DNA from: Clostridium sp.
GTDB lineage: Bacteria; Bacillota; Clostridia; Clostridiales; Clostridiaceae
Direction: 5' to 3'
Assembly (NCBI GenBank): GCA_031292145.1
Contig: JARLHR010000241.1
Coordinates: 1-64,000, forward strand
Length of the DNA: 64,000 nucleotides
Shown: positions 25,801 to 34,800 of the stretch, piece by piece
Numbering within the stretch: the first letter of the stretch is position 1
Layout of the letters: each line of letters opens with the position of its first letter
The notes under the pieces: generated by a model
Databases searched by the model: none
Told to the model about the DNA's origin: nothing
Seen by the model: the letters and a program-made list of their open reading frames with translations, nothing else
Made by a program: the position numbers and the translations under genes

Positions 25801-27372
25801 TATACTGGATGCTAAACTTTCATTCTTTGCTGTCGCTGTTGCTGTTGCTGTTATTGCATGAATTCCATCTGCTAATCCTGCCGATGGTGTAAGTGTCCAA
25901 TTTCCATTTCCGTCTGCCATTACAGTTCCTATAAGCGTTGTCCCATCATATACTTTTACTGTTGAATTTACTTCTGCTGTTCCTTTTATTGTTGGTGTAT
26001 TACTATTTGTTACTGTATTATTTACTGGTGTTGTTATTGCTGGAGCTGCTGTATATATGTCATTAACTGGCTGATTTGAAATTTGTGATGAATTTCCATA
26101 TTGATTTATACCTTGAGCTTCAATTATACAATTTTGTGTAACATCAAAAGCACCTGTATATACCTTCCATTCACCTGTAGTTCCACCTATGTCAATTCTA
26201 TACTGTTCTATTGTAGAATCTGATGAATAAGTTATAGCTGCAGTATCTTTAGTATTGGTTGGTGTAGTTGTAGTTGGTGTTACCGTTATTGTTGGGGGTG
26301 TTGGTGGAGTTGAAGAAGTTAATGTAAAATTAGCTGTATATCCCCCTCCTGCAATGACTGTCGGTATAGTCTGTGTTGAAGAATTATATCCTGTTTTTGA
26401 TGCCGTAACTATAGCCTGACCTGCTGGAACATTATCAAGTTCATAATTCCCAGATGTATCTGTTGTTGCTGTTACAACTCCTCCTGCCGAAACTGTTGCA
26501 CCTACTAAATTATTATTATTTGAGTCTTTAACATTTCCAGTTATTGTCGCAGTATTTGTTGTAGAAGTTGTTTTATTAATTAGAAGCTTAACAAAATCTA
26601 TTGCATAACCATCACCAGTACAACTAGTTGTATCATCAAATTTTAAAGATATACTTCCTGTTCTGATTAAATCCAAATATCTCTGTGGAATTTGAAAAGT
26701 TATCAATTTTCCTATAGGACCTGATTCATCTAAATTATTTATTACAGTGGATAATTCAGGAATCTCCACATCATTAATTGTAGCTTTATATTGTACTGTT
26801 CCTTGTGTAACCCCTCGCGCATTTCCAGGTTGAAAATCATCTAGAAACATTTGAATTGTGGCATTTTGTACACTCACTCCTGATAAACCATAATTTAAAA
26901 CTACAGGTGCAACTGTTTTAAGATATGAAGTTGTTGATCTTGTATATCCATCAGTATTGGTTCCCACTATAGTATCGTTACTATTATAACCTGAAACTAC
27001 CATTATCCTATCAGTACCTTGTGGATCACTACTTCCAGGGCTAAAAGGAAATGAATGTACATCAGTTTCTACCCCTGAAAACGGATCAATAGTTGTTGTT
27101 GTTGTTGTTGTCTTCTTATTCCAACCCGTTCCTGTAGTAGTTGTAACCGTCTTGTTCCAACCAAAACCAAAATTGTCTATGTCTCCAGCTCTAACCATTA
27201 ATTGAGCTTCGCTTGTATTTTGAAGTGTAACACTTTCAGCACTCCAATCTCCATTGTTTGTATCTGTGGTTGCTGCAGATACTCTATATCCTGTAAACAC
27301 CATTGAATATATCATCATTACAGCTAAAAAGAAACTTATAAACTTTTTGTGAAATTTTATTATTTTTTTCAT
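22843..27372 (-). CDS. Large secreted Ig-like/vWA-type protein, candidate pilus adhesin
   Basis: 1509 residues with a Sec signal peptide (KKFISFFLAVMMIYSMVF, cleavage near VSAA). Domains in order: an N-terminal beta region (about 40-270), a carboxypeptidase-regulatory-like domain (about 274-357), two Bap-type Ig repeats (about 445-620), a third Ig-like unit, a vWA-like region (about 750-985) opening with EVLVDMSQDM, and three nearly identical 90-residue Ig repeats (about 1100-1370) before a C-terminal beta domain. The vWA metal motif is degenerate (D-M-S-Q-D). No LPxTG, S-layer or choline-binding anchor is seen. It follows three pilin-like genes at 20 bp, so attachment through the pilus, as with PilY1-type tip proteins, is my inference. 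Confidence 0.85.
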   Translation of the reverse strand: MKKIIKFHKKFISFFLAVMMIYSMVFTGYRVSAATTDTNNGDWSAESVTLQNTSEAQLMVRAGDIDNFGFGWNKTVTTTTGTGWNKKTTTTTTTIDPFSGVETDVHSFPFSPGSSDPQGTDRIMVVSGYNSNDTIVGTNTDGYTRSTTSYLKTVAPVVLNYGLSGVSVQNATIQMFLDDFQPGNARGVTQGTVQYKATINDVEIPELSTVINNLDESGPIGKLITFQIPQRYLDLIRTGSISLKFDDTTSCTGDGYAIDFVKLLINKTTSTTNTATITGNVKDSNNNNLVGATVSAGGVVTATTDTSGNYELDNVPAGQAIVTASKTGYNSSTQTIPTVIAGGGYTANFTLTSSTPPTPPTITVTPTTTTPTNTKDTAAITYSSDSTIEQYRIDIGGTTGEWKVYTGAFDVTQNCIIEAQGINQYGNSSQISNQPVNDIYTAAPAITTPVNNTVTNSNTPTIKGTAEVNSTVKVYDGTTLIGTVMADGNGNWTLTPSAGLADGIHAITATATATAKNESLASSIVNITIDTTKPAAPVITTPSKDIVTNNNTPTIKGTAEANSTVKVYDGTTLIGTVTADVNGNWILTPSTGLADGIHAIAATATDAAGNVSSQSNTVNITIDKTAPKLTLTPSKTDPTNGTVTIAAAATDNVAVASITTPDSKTVQFNPVAPSNSTTYTVSANGTYTFTATDTAGNVTTQSININNIVISSTNDTSLPNISASLESVTPNPAKSSDEINVKYAINTVPFSLSSGMIDEAEVLVDMSQDMKNNQRFSEVQNGFVNQVINDSSLSGIKLGVVGYNDSVYVGTRSNYSDPKTCLMQQTDENLSGIDKTKFLPLYNLNDANTKDGYRQFYQNGYIYNDISNDEQRQFGSALKVADNVLTNYGTSGAKKAIIIISSGNLTYSDDQINSIIGKGYKIIVLDISNSDNTNIKNTYLKLCGNDFGINGNYYKGTFNDQANYNSVDADMKNVDASLKGVTGVTTLSINDAKLNIDLGENFQAVDGGGLVGSGKVCTVTIPQINFTYNSTTGLWEQYGSIEVNFKVKSESGKYGQLGFGLYTNTDNTTKTNSSSISYTNFYNVATSKIIGTPTINITMDVSAPVITSPKDGTSTSNNKPTISGTGQAGDTVTVYDGTTVIGTATVDSNGNWSLTPATALADGKHVITATQADAAGNESGVSNTVNLTIVLSAPVITSPTDGTSTSSNKPTISGTGQAGDTVTVYDGTTAIGTATVDSNGNWSLTPATALADGNHVITATQADAAGNTSGVSNRVNLTIVPSAPVITSPTDGTSTSNNKPTISGTGQAGDTVTVYDGTTVIGTATVDSNGNWSLTPATALADGNHVITATQTDSGGNVSGVSNTVNITIAPSSILQHGIYSGTGTGIVDGSSGNNVTNGIPVTMAMIVDAESSNPQINWSVDDTAKIQVDNTSFKEYEISDDNTIGNSTSVTLDDSGNITGLTMQKGKRYLIIYTITPVGSDQVTVTATADKTTPVPVTLNIGTKPDLF
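23261..24070 (-). repeat. Three tandem 270-bp coding repeats in the adhesin gene
   Basis: The same block recurs with period exactly 270 bp (anchor TGGTGCTGAT at 23521, 23791 and 24061), encoding 90-residue Ig-like units with GTSTSNNKPTISGTGQAGDT. DNA identity between units is very high, including synonymous sites, so the array arose recently or is homogenised. Copy number may vary between strains. Confidence 0.92.
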
Positions 27373-27392
27373 TACTTGTCCCCCCTTTTTAA

Positions 27393-27968
27393 TTATTTAT
27401 TTCTAAAAGTAACACTAAAATCAACAGACTGTTCTACACTGCTATAACCACTCTCTTTTCTTAATAAAATATTAAATTCAACTGAATTAATATTTCCTAG
27501 CAGGCTAGTTTTTGTTTTTGAATTAGCAGCGGTAATGATATCATCATCTAGTGTTACACTCTGTATATCGCTTGAAATTAATGTGTCATTTATCCAAATT
27601 TCATATATTGGGCTTCCATCTTTATAGACTTTTCCCGAATTTTTTTTCTCAATTATAAAATTCTGTAGACTTCCATTTGCATCATATGAAGTAATTTGTA
27701 TAGAATTCATTTGATTAGTTTGATTATTACTTTGATTTGTATCCACTGTTACATCGTTTATTCCTGTAGCCTGCATTCCAATATCACTTATTTTCTCCTG
27801 AATTGCTTGTCCCTCTATTTGCAGAGTTGATTTAATATCTGAATCAGAAAAAACCTTATTTCCTGTAATAAACATAGAACTTGCAATTCCTAATATTGTT
27901 ACTGTGAATGCTAATGCAATTATCATTTCTATCAGTGTAAAACCAGGTTTTTTCTTTTTCATTGTCAA
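27393..27968 (-). CDS. Pseudopilin (prepilin-type N-terminus)
   Basis: A 191-residue protein with a short basic leader, the prepilin peptidase site KKKPG-FTLIEMIIALAF with Glu at +5, and one hydrophobic helix. The C-terminal part is a small globular domain with conserved beta-rich ending (VEFNILLRKES). Probably a minor pilin that primes or tips the fibre, cut by the PilD encoded upstream. Two starts are possible: TTG at 27968, five bases after GGAGGTG, or ATG at 27962, eleven bases after it. I keep the TTG. It lies 12 bp after the PilX-like gene. Confidence 0.9.
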   Translation of the reverse strand: MTMKKKKPGFTLIEMIIALAFTVTILGIASSMFITGNKVFSDSDIKSTLQIEGQAIQEKISDIGMQATGINDVTVDTNQSNNQTNQMNSIQITSYDANGSLQNFIIEKKNSGKVYKDGSPIYEIWINDTLISSDIQSVTLDDDIITAANSKTKTSLLGNINSVEFNILLRKESGYSSVEQSVDFSVTFRNK

Positions 27969-27980
27969 ATCTTCACCTCC

Positions 27981-30473
27981 CTATTTAAGGATTTTCCATA
28001 ATTTATTCTCTAAAAAGTTTTTTAAATCATAGTTAGTTGTTGCACCACTAGTATCTGATGTACTACTTGTACTATTATCTGTATCAGCTACAATACTTGA
28101 ACCGAATACAGCATTAAATGTATCTACGTTATGTGCTTGAACTCTCTCTATAACCTCTGGGTCATAATTTATTGTCACTCCATCTCCAGTTAAACTATCT
28201 CCATCAATATCCAAATCACCTTGTGCAATAATACATCCATCAATAGTAATTCCAGGTTCAATAGAAACTTTTCCTGCTGTAGCTATAACAGAATGTAACA
28301 CTCCACTATTTCCCACCTGTATATTTATAATATCATTCTCAGTAGTGTCTATTCCATCATTACTACTAGTAGATTTTGTAATTTTTATTTCCTTGGTCTT
28401 ATCTCCATTGAAAATAGCATATTCACCTTTATTTTGTTGATTTCCTAATACATATGTTGATGGAATTTTGCTAGTATCAATTAATAAATTACTAGAAGTT
28501 ACTGTTCCCTTGTTATAATCATCTATATCAGCATTTTGACCAAATTTATATGCATATTGTGCAAATTCCAATCTTTTGTTGTATATATCACCATTTGGCA
28601 ATTCCAACTCTGCTTGATAATAAGATGGTATTACTACGCGTTTTTTTTGTGTCTGCCCATTTATCGTTATATTTTCATCCGTCTCATAAATTATAGCTCC
28701 AATAGACCATACATTAGGCTTACCATCTTTAACAGGCCATTGTATTCCTCCTGAATCTGCATTATTACCATCTTTACTCCAATATTCAATAAAATGCTGC
28801 TCTTTCCCAGCTTGATCTGCATCTAATAATTGTAATGGATTGTAATACGCAAATTTATCAGTATCGTGTAAAGGAACAGAATAAGCTATATAATTTCCTT
28901 TAACAGCTCCCGACTCTGCTGTTTGATAATCTCCTACCGTAGCAATATGTGCCGTTCCCATAAGATATGCTGAGTTGTTAATATTAATTGATGAATTATT
29001 ATTTCCATTAACTATTATACTACTAGATGATTCTGCTGTAGCATTATCATTCTCATCATTAATTCCATATAAATCACCTATAGTTATAGTTGCATTGTCA
29101 GCATTTAATGCTAAATCATTGTTTATTATCACTTGCTTATTTATTTTTAATGAAGTTGGTCCACCAGCCAGTCCACTGTCATTACCTTGGACTTTTCCTA
29201 CATACACATTTCTAGCATATAAATTTCCACCAATGTCTGTTGCAATACTTGCAGGCGTTGTAGTATTTTGAATATTAAAAGTTCCTCTAGTAATAACATT
29301 ATTTTCAAAATTCACACCACCACTATTATTCAATGATATTCCACCAAAATACTTTCCATATACTCTATCAATTGAAGTATTATCAGCACTACCTTGAACA
29401 AATATATCCCCAGTAACATTTAATGCACCTACATTATTTATATTCATATCCCCAAAAATAGTTAAAGCTCTATCTTTAGTAGCCAGGTATTGATTTAACT
29501 CCCCATTAGAATTTTGAAAATATATGTCCTTGTAATTAGGTACTAACATTCTATACGTTGTTTGAAGTTGTCTTGGGTCAGTTGTCTTTCCATTAACTTC
29601 TTGAGTATAAAAACTTGATGTAACAGTTATATTATAATACTGTTCTCCATATACAGTGAATGACACATTATATTGATGACCGTTTGATGTACTTTGTATT
29701 CCTTCTGTTTGATTTTGATTTTCAGAAACATTTGTAGCCTCACTAATTTCTGCATTAAGATTTGGCGAAGTAGAAACACCATTTTTATCTTTAATCCCAA
29801 ATGTTATACTTTCTACGTCAAAGTTCCCATTGCCTGTACTATCTAAACTAACTCCGCTAACATAGCTATGGCTGTCTATTGAAGCTATAAGTTTATCTGG
29901 TGGAGTTTCATTTTTCCCTACTACTTGAACTTGAGATGCTGTTGTTTCTTTTATAAAATTCTTAAAAGATCTTTTAAATTCTTCATTACAAAGATCTTCC
30001 TGCAACTTTTCATCTTCTTTTATTAAAGCTTCATCTTGTGATATATCACTCTGTATACCACTTTGTGTTTTTTGTTCATCTGGATGGTTTTTATTCCAAT
30101 TGTCTAAATCCTTACTAGTGGCTTCTAAACTATTAATAGCATCTTCTAAATCCTTAATATCATTTTGCATATCTATGTAGTCTTGATTATATATACTTGT
30201 TTCATCATCAGTACTATCCTTTGTTAAACTTTGCAATTTTTTTACTTTTAAATTCGCATATCTAGCTGCTGCATCAAATGTTTTTCCTATTATATTATAT
30301 GCAACATCTATTCCTGAATCTGAAGCATACAAATTCTTAACTCTGTTACTTTCTGCAACTCTAGCCTTATAGTTACTAGCCACCATTGATAACATAGCCG
30401 TTGACACTGTAAATACAAACATAAACACAATTATTACTACAATCAAAGCAGCCCCTTGCTTTTTTCTTTTCAT
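27981..30473 (-). CDS. PilX-like minor pilin/assembly protein
   Basis: 830 residues. The N-terminus KRKKQGAALIVVIIVFMFVF is of the PilX type (G-AALIVVI instead of G-FTLIE) followed by the long helix. Residues about 85-185 are charged, helical and coiled-coil-like. The middle (about 330-510) is rich in Asn and Gly with alternating hydrophobics (for example DMNINNVGALNVTGDIFVQG), suggesting a beta-helix or bactofilin-like repeat. It is much longer than typical PilX (about 200 residues), so the bulk is an extracellular passenger. ATG at 30473, seven bases after GGGGG. Located between two pseudopilin genes. Confidence 0.85.
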   Translation of the reverse strand: MKRKKQGAALIVVIIVFMFVFTVSTAMLSMVASNYKARVAESNRVKNLYASDSGIDVAYNIIGKTFDAAARYANLKVKKLQSLTKDSTDDETSIYNQDYIDMQNDIKDLEDAINSLEATSKDLDNWNKNHPDEQKTQSGIQSDISQDEALIKEDEKLQEDLCNEEFKRSFKNFIKETTASQVQVVGKNETPPDKLIASIDSHSYVSGVSLDSTGNGNFDVESITFGIKDKNGVSTSPNLNAEISEATNVSENQNQTEGIQSTSNGHQYNVSFTVYGEQYYNITVTSSFYTQEVNGKTTDPRQLQTTYRMLVPNYKDIYFQNSNGELNQYLATKDRALTIFGDMNINNVGALNVTGDIFVQGSADNTSIDRVYGKYFGGISLNNSGGVNFENNVITRGTFNIQNTTTPASIATDIGGNLYARNVYVGKVQGNDSGLAGGPTSLKINKQVIINNDLALNADNATITIGDLYGINDENDNATAESSSSIIVNGNNNSSININNSAYLMGTAHIATVGDYQTAESGAVKGNYIAYSVPLHDTDKFAYYNPLQLLDADQAGKEQHFIEYWSKDGNNADSGGIQWPVKDGKPNVWSIGAIIYETDENITINGQTQKKRVVIPSYYQAELELPNGDIYNKRLEFAQYAYKFGQNADIDDYNKGTVTSSNLLIDTSKIPSTYVLGNQQNKGEYAIFNGDKTKEIKITKSTSSNDGIDTTENDIINIQVGNSGVLHSVIATAGKVSIEPGITIDGCIIAQGDLDIDGDSLTGDGVTINYDPEVIERVQAHNVDTFNAVFGSSIVADTDNSTSSTSDTSGATTNYDLKNFLENKLWKILK

Positions 30474-30509
30474 CACTTCACCCCCTTACAACTTTACTTA
30501 AACATTTGA

Positions 30510-30580
30510 TATGATCTTGGTTGCAGCATAGCTGCTTTTTTTATTATATGATCTTGGTTGCAGCATAGCTGCTTTTTTTA
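30510..30580 (+). repeat. Two tandem 37-bp hairpin-plus-T-run units
   Basis: ATGATCTTGGTTGCAGCATAGCTGC followed by seven T occurs twice with period 37. Each unit has a GCAGC-ATA-GCTGC hairpin and a T-run on the plus strand, antisense to the pilus operon. The second unit touches the stop codon of the upstream pseudopilin gene. The GATCTTGGTTG core also occurs in the array at 41224. Confidence 0.85.
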
Positions 30581-31564
30581 TTAGTGTATATTTTTCTTAT
30601 AGTACCCTGTAAATAACGGATTGTTATTATTAGTAGTATCATCTATTTCAAGTGTAATATCATATAAAGTTCCAACATTATCCTCTTGTGGATTTTCAGA
30701 GCGATTGTCGTATATATTTATTTGACCTGTACGTGGCTCCACATCTACATTTAATTGTTGAGATTTTTCAATATAAATATTAGGAACATCTGTTGTTTTA
30801 TTGTAAACATCCAATTCTATATTGTCATTGGCTGGTACAGATCCATCTGAATTTATATAATTACTAAAATTTATAACCAAATCTTTATCAGCTTGATCTG
30901 TTTTGGTTATTGATAATAAATCCTGTCCTGTATAAGCTTTAATATCAATATTTTGATAACCATTAGTATCTACAGTAAAATAAACAGACATTTCTATTTG
31001 GGATTGACTAATACCTGGCACTAGTATTGTCGAACTATCACTTACTTGTGGTGTTTTATATTGTTTTTCATCAGGATTAAGCCAATAATTTATATAATCT
31101 TGTGAATTTATCTTACTAATATAAAGCTTATTACTTTGCGAATTAAGTGTACCATTTGTATCTAATCCAACACCTTCTCCTGTTGTCTGATTCGATGCTT
31201 TCGTAGGAGTTAAGGTTACATTTTCCACATAATTTCCCGAAGTTCTTGTATAAATAATGTTTCCATAAGCATCTTCTTCAATTTGACCATTACCATCTTG
31301 TTTCTCTTGAAAATTTATATTATTTCCCAGATTAATTTGGTAATTATTATTGCTGTTAGGAAGGCTAAAATTAGCAGCCTGCATTGCTTCAATTATCTTT
31401 TTCCCCTCCAAAGCAGCTGCCTGTTTTACCTGACCAGACTTAATCTGTTTTGTAATAATCATTAATCCATCATATATACAAATTGAAATTATTGCTAATA
31501 TCGCCATGCATATTACTACTTCTATTAGAGTAAACCCTCTACATTTTTTAGAATTATTCTTCAT
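30581..31564 (-). CDS. Pseudopilin (prepilin-type N-terminus)
   Basis: 327 residues. The leader ends in KKCRG-FTLIEVVICMAILAI with the +5 Glu, giving a standard class III signal and N-terminal helix. The remaining part is a soluble beta-rich domain with many Asn, Thr and Asp residues (TDTNGYQNIDIKAYTGQDLL), as in surface-exposed minor pilins. ATG at 31564, placed just after AGGTGAGG; a GTG at 31573 inside the ribosome site is less likely. The ATG lies 5 bp beyond the PilO stop, so the genes are coupled. Confidence 0.9.
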   Translation of the reverse strand: MKNNSKKCRGFTLIEVVICMAILAIISICIYDGLMIITKQIKSGQVKQAAALEGKKIIEAMQAANFSLPNSNNNYQINLGNNINFQEKQDGNGQIEEDAYGNIIYTRTSGNYVENVTLTPTKASNQTTGEGVGLDTNGTLNSQSNKLYISKINSQDYINYWLNPDEKQYKTPQVSDSSTILVPGISQSQIEMSVYFTVDTNGYQNIDIKAYTGQDLLSITKTDQADKDLVINFSNYINSDGSVPANDNIELDVYNKTTDVPNIYIEKSQQLNVDVEPRTGQINIYDNRSENPQEDNVGTLYDITLEIDDTTNNNNPLFTGYYKKNIH

Positions 31565-31569
31565 AATCC

Positions 31570-32895
31570 TCACCTGCTATTATTAACACTTACATTATTT
31601 AAATCGCCTTCAACTGTAACACGTGGATTATTAGAATCATCACCACTAATATTTACATCTAACTGCTTATCTGTCTTATTGACAATTTTAAGTTTCATAG
31701 CTGAATTATCATTTGCATCAATTCTGCTCCTACTTCCAATATCTAAAACTATATTTTTAGATCCTGGTACAAATTCTTCGCCTAAGCCATCATAATTAGC
31801 TGGAAATGTTCCTTTTGATGTCTTATATTTATAATAATACTTATCTCCATCTTGAGTTAATGTCAATTCCACTTGTTCTGTTGAATTGCTATCTGCATAA
31901 ACATAAGTTGTTCTTAAATCATCTTTTGCCTTCCCAATCATTATTGTTGGCAAATCTGAAGCTATAGGCTTAACTGAAGCTATAAAATCACCTTGTTCTG
32001 TATTTTTTAACACCCCTGATACTCCTTTATCAGATCCTGTACCTGCTGCTGATGTATCTGACGCTGTTCCTACACCAAATGGCACAGTTTTTCCATATGC
32101 TTTATCAATATCCCATTTCAAATAGCTTGCTAATTCATCATCAATTTTAGGAAGTGAATAATATTCAAGATCAATTGTTCCATTTATCCCTTTTGATGTA
32201 TCTGAACTCACTTTTATAGAATTTATTACAATTTTCTTTTCATTTTGTCCAATTGAATTTAAAAACTTATCTAAATCTTCGTACTTCCCAACAAATTTCA
32301 CTTCACATTTAAGATATTGTACAGTATTCTTTTTTGCGTCCTTTGAAGGGTTTTGATTATTTGCATTACTTGTCCCATTAGTATTATTAGAATTTGTGTT
32401 ATTAGTTTTACTATTTGTAGAGTTGTTTACAGTATTATCATTACTTTGTTGTGTTTTTTGGGTACCATTAAATACATTATTATATTGATCAACTATTCCT
32501 TGTAGTGAACTATCTGGTAAAGACTTGACTTCTTTTTTTGAATTTTCTACACTATTTGCAGCTATAGGTTGAAAAGTCGCTCCACCATCCAAACCGCTAT
32601 CTTTTAATAATTTATCTAATTCTATTATTATTTTTTCCTGATCTATTGCTGGATAAAAAGATACAGTTTCATTACTTATCTTAGCATTCAATATTTTCAC
32701 ATTAGATTTTTTATCTTCCATTGAATTTATTGTATTCATAGTAGTTTCATACTTTTGTTTAATCTCGCTCTCTGCCTTAAGCTTTTCTGCAATTTGAGCT
32801 GTTTGAGGTAAATAAAGAAATTGATAATATAAAAAACCTATTATAATACTTCCTAATACACATAACATTGTTTTTTCTTTATTACTTATTTTCAT
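31570..32895 (-). CDS. pilO: PilO-like pilus alignment-subcomplex protein
   Basis: 441 residues: a short cytoplasmic segment, one membrane helix (TMLCVLGSIIIGFLYYQFLYL), a coiled coil (QIAEKLKAESEIKQKYETTM) and a ferredoxin-like periplasmic-side domain (about 185-240, LKCEVKFVGKYEDLDKFLNS), as in PilO/GspM proteins. A low-complexity Asn/Thr/Ser linker lies at about 140-180 (NTVNNSTNSKTNNTNSNN). A C-terminal extension (about 300-441) is not part of canonical PilO. ATG at 32895 after AAGGAGG; the PilN stop ends one base before it. It links PilM/PilN to the pilus channel or cell-wall side. Confidence 0.85.
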   Translation of the reverse strand: MKISNKEKTMLCVLGSIIIGFLYYQFLYLPQTAQIAEKLKAESEIKQKYETTMNTINSMEDKKSNVKILNAKISNETVSFYPAIDQEKIIIELDKLLKDSGLDGGATFQPIAANSVENSKKEVKSLPDSSLQGIVDQYNNVFNGTQKTQQSNDNTVNNSTNSKTNNTNSNNTNGTSNANNQNPSKDAKKNTVQYLKCEVKFVGKYEDLDKFLNSIGQNEKKIVINSIKVSSDTSKGINGTIDLEYYSLPKIDDELASYLKWDIDKAYGKTVPFGVGTASDTSAAGTGSDKGVSGVLKNTEQGDFIASVKPIASDLPTIMIGKAKDDLRTTYVYADSNSTEQVELTLTQDGDKYYYKYKTSKGTFPANYDGLGEEFVPGSKNIVLDIGSRSRIDANDNSAMKLKIVNKTDKQLDVNISGDDSNNPRVTVEGDLNNVSVNNSR

Positions 32896-32896
32896 A

Positions 32897-33454
32897 TTAT
32901 CCAACCTCCTTTAAGACACATTTTATATCAAAGGAGTACTCTCCTTGTACTGAAGCTTGGCTCTGTATTGAGTTTACATAAACATCTGACATTATTGGTA
33001 ATTCTCTTAAGTTGTGTTCTAATTCAGCCACTGCTTCTCTATTGGTTGATGTACCCTTTATAGCTATAGTGTTTTCTACTACATCTAAGTTTTTAAATAA
33101 AACTTCACTTGGCAAAGTTGAACTTATATCTTTTAACAACTCCTCAGAAACATTGTCTCTATCTTTAACAGAACTTGCAACATCATTTACTGCCGAGTCA
33201 TATTTCTTTAATACATCTATTTGTTTATTTATATCTTCTGCCGCCTTTAATTGGGATTGTATTTCAGGCGCTGATAATTTCTCATTATAGGAATTTATAT
33301 CTTTATTTAATACATATATTTGAGTTTCATTAAACCCAAAGCTTATAATTATAAAAAGTCCGACTATGACCATTATTCCATATACATAAATTTTCGAATT
33401 AGTTTTTTCTTTACTCTTACCTAAATATGGTTTAAAAAAATTTATATCTCTCAT
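32897..33454 (-). CDS. pilN: PilN-like pilus assembly protein
   Basis: 185 residues. A short N-terminus starting MRDINFFKPY (the segment that contacts PilM in characterised systems), a single membrane helix (YGIMVIVGLFIIISFGF), a coiled coil and a small alpha/beta domain ending in DIKCVLKEV. Located between pilM and pilO as in other type IV pilus operons. ATG after GGAGGCG. It should form the inner-membrane alignment complex with PilM and PilO. Confidence 0.9.
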   Translation of the reverse strand: MRDINFFKPYLGKSKEKTNSKIYVYGIMVIVGLFIIISFGFNETQIYVLNKDINSYNEKLSAPEIQSQLKAAEDINKQIDVLKKYDSAVNDVASSVKDRDNVSEELLKDISSTLPSEVLFKNLDVVENTIAIKGTSTNREAVAELEHNLRELPIMSDVYVNSIQSQASVQGEYSFDIKCVLKEVG

Positions 33455-33466
33455 AATTATCGCCTC

Positions 33467-34672
33467 CTATTCAATTCTTATGACTGAACCTATTACATTA
33501 ATAAAATCTTCAATAGGTTTGCCATCATCTTTAGATTTAAAGGCAATTTTAGTAATTTCACTTATTTTAGTTTTTATTCCAAGCTTTTCTGCCATATAAT
33601 CTTCTAGGCCGCTTATCTTAGAGCTTCCTCCAAAAATAATTATCTTATTCACTTCATTTCCCACATTCCTATTTTTATAAAATTGAATTATTTTTTCTAT
33701 TTTTTCAATCCAATCATCTATAGCATATTTAACCTGCATATTTAATGGGTCAAATTCATCTCTTAAACTCATATTTTTGCTCTTAAAACTCTCTATTTCA
33801 CTAACTTGCATACTGCTTCTTTCTTGTAATATCTCATCAATGTTATTGCCACCATCTTTTATTATCCTAGTAAAATCTAATTGCCCATCTTTATATATAT
33901 TAACGTCTATAAAGCTTGCCCCAATATCAATAAAAGCAACTGACTCTTTTGAGTTATCTTCAAATTTATTATTTATACCTGTATAGTTAATCAATTTATT
34001 TACTGCATTATAATTTACGTCTAATACATAAGGTTTTAAATTTAATTTTTGCAAAAGATTATAATAGCCTCTAGCTATTTTTTCTGGATATGCAATAACA
34101 CGTACATTGAGTTTTTTGATTTCCCCAACCTCTTCTTCCCCTAAAATTGTCACTTGCAATATATAGTCTTCTAAATTTATAGGCAGATATTGTTGAATTT
34201 CATATCTTACCACCGTATCCATTTCTTCATCTTCAACCTTTGGAATTAAAATTTCTCTATTTATAATCAAGGTAGAATTAGTTGTACATATGGCATCTTT
34301 ACTCTTTATACCATTCTCCTTTAATGCTTGAGTCAATTTACTATATAATTCTTCTTCTTTTCTTATTTCTCCATCTATAATTGCACCTTTAGGCGTTGGA
34401 ACAGTAATATATTTATATATAGTTAACTCCTTTTTATAATACATTCCCTCAACTATTTTTATCATAGAACTCCCCATGTCAAAAGCAACAACTTTTCTCT
34501 TTTTCTCTGGTGTAGTTAATTTATTCATTTTCTTTAAGTTTTTTGACAATTTAAGCTTTAAAGTTCCTAAATCCATATTAGCTAAATCTTTAAAGTCAAT
34601 AGATTTTCTCTTTTCATTAGTGTTTATATCTGTATTATTTTTATCTAATTCAGAATTACTATTTTTCTTCAT
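33467..34672 (-). CDS. pilM: PilM actin-like pilus assembly ATPase
   Basis: 401 residues. After a charged N-terminal extension (about 50 residues, unusual for PilM) comes the actin-like fold: FDMGSSMIKIVE (phosphate 1), FIDIGASFIDVNIY (phosphate 2) and IIIFGGSSKISGLEDYM (adenosine site). PilM binds ATP in the cytoplasm and recruits PilN. I prefer the ATG at 34672, six bases after GGGGG; one codon earlier (34675) is equally in frame but only three bases from it. The gene is 12 bp before pilN and 346 bp after pilA. Confidence 0.92.
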   Translation of the reverse strand: MKKNSNSELDKNNTDINTNEKRKSIDFKDLANMDLGTLKLKLSKNLKKMNKLTTPEKKRKVVAFDMGSSMIKIVEGMYYKKELTIYKYITVPTPKGAIIDGEIRKEEELYSKLTQALKENGIKSKDAICTTNSTLIINREILIPKVEDEEMDTVVRYEIQQYLPINLEDYILQVTILGEEEVGEIKKLNVRVIAYPEKIARGYYNLLQKLNLKPYVLDVNYNAVNKLINYTGINNKFEDNSKESVAFIDIGASFIDVNIYKDGQLDFTRIIKDGGNNIDEILQERSSMQVSEIESFKSKNMSLRDEFDPLNMQVKYAIDDWIEKIEKIIQFYKNRNVGNEVNKIIIFGGSSKISGLEDYMAEKLGIKTKISEITKIAFKSKDDGKPIEDFINVIGSVIRIE

Positions 34673-34800
34673 CATTATCCCCCATACCTTATTTTCAATT
34701 ATAATATCCATATAATTTATTTTAATTAATTCTTAATTCATCTGAACAAAAACACATGAATACTAGTCTTTTGCAATATATCTAATAACAAGATATATTT

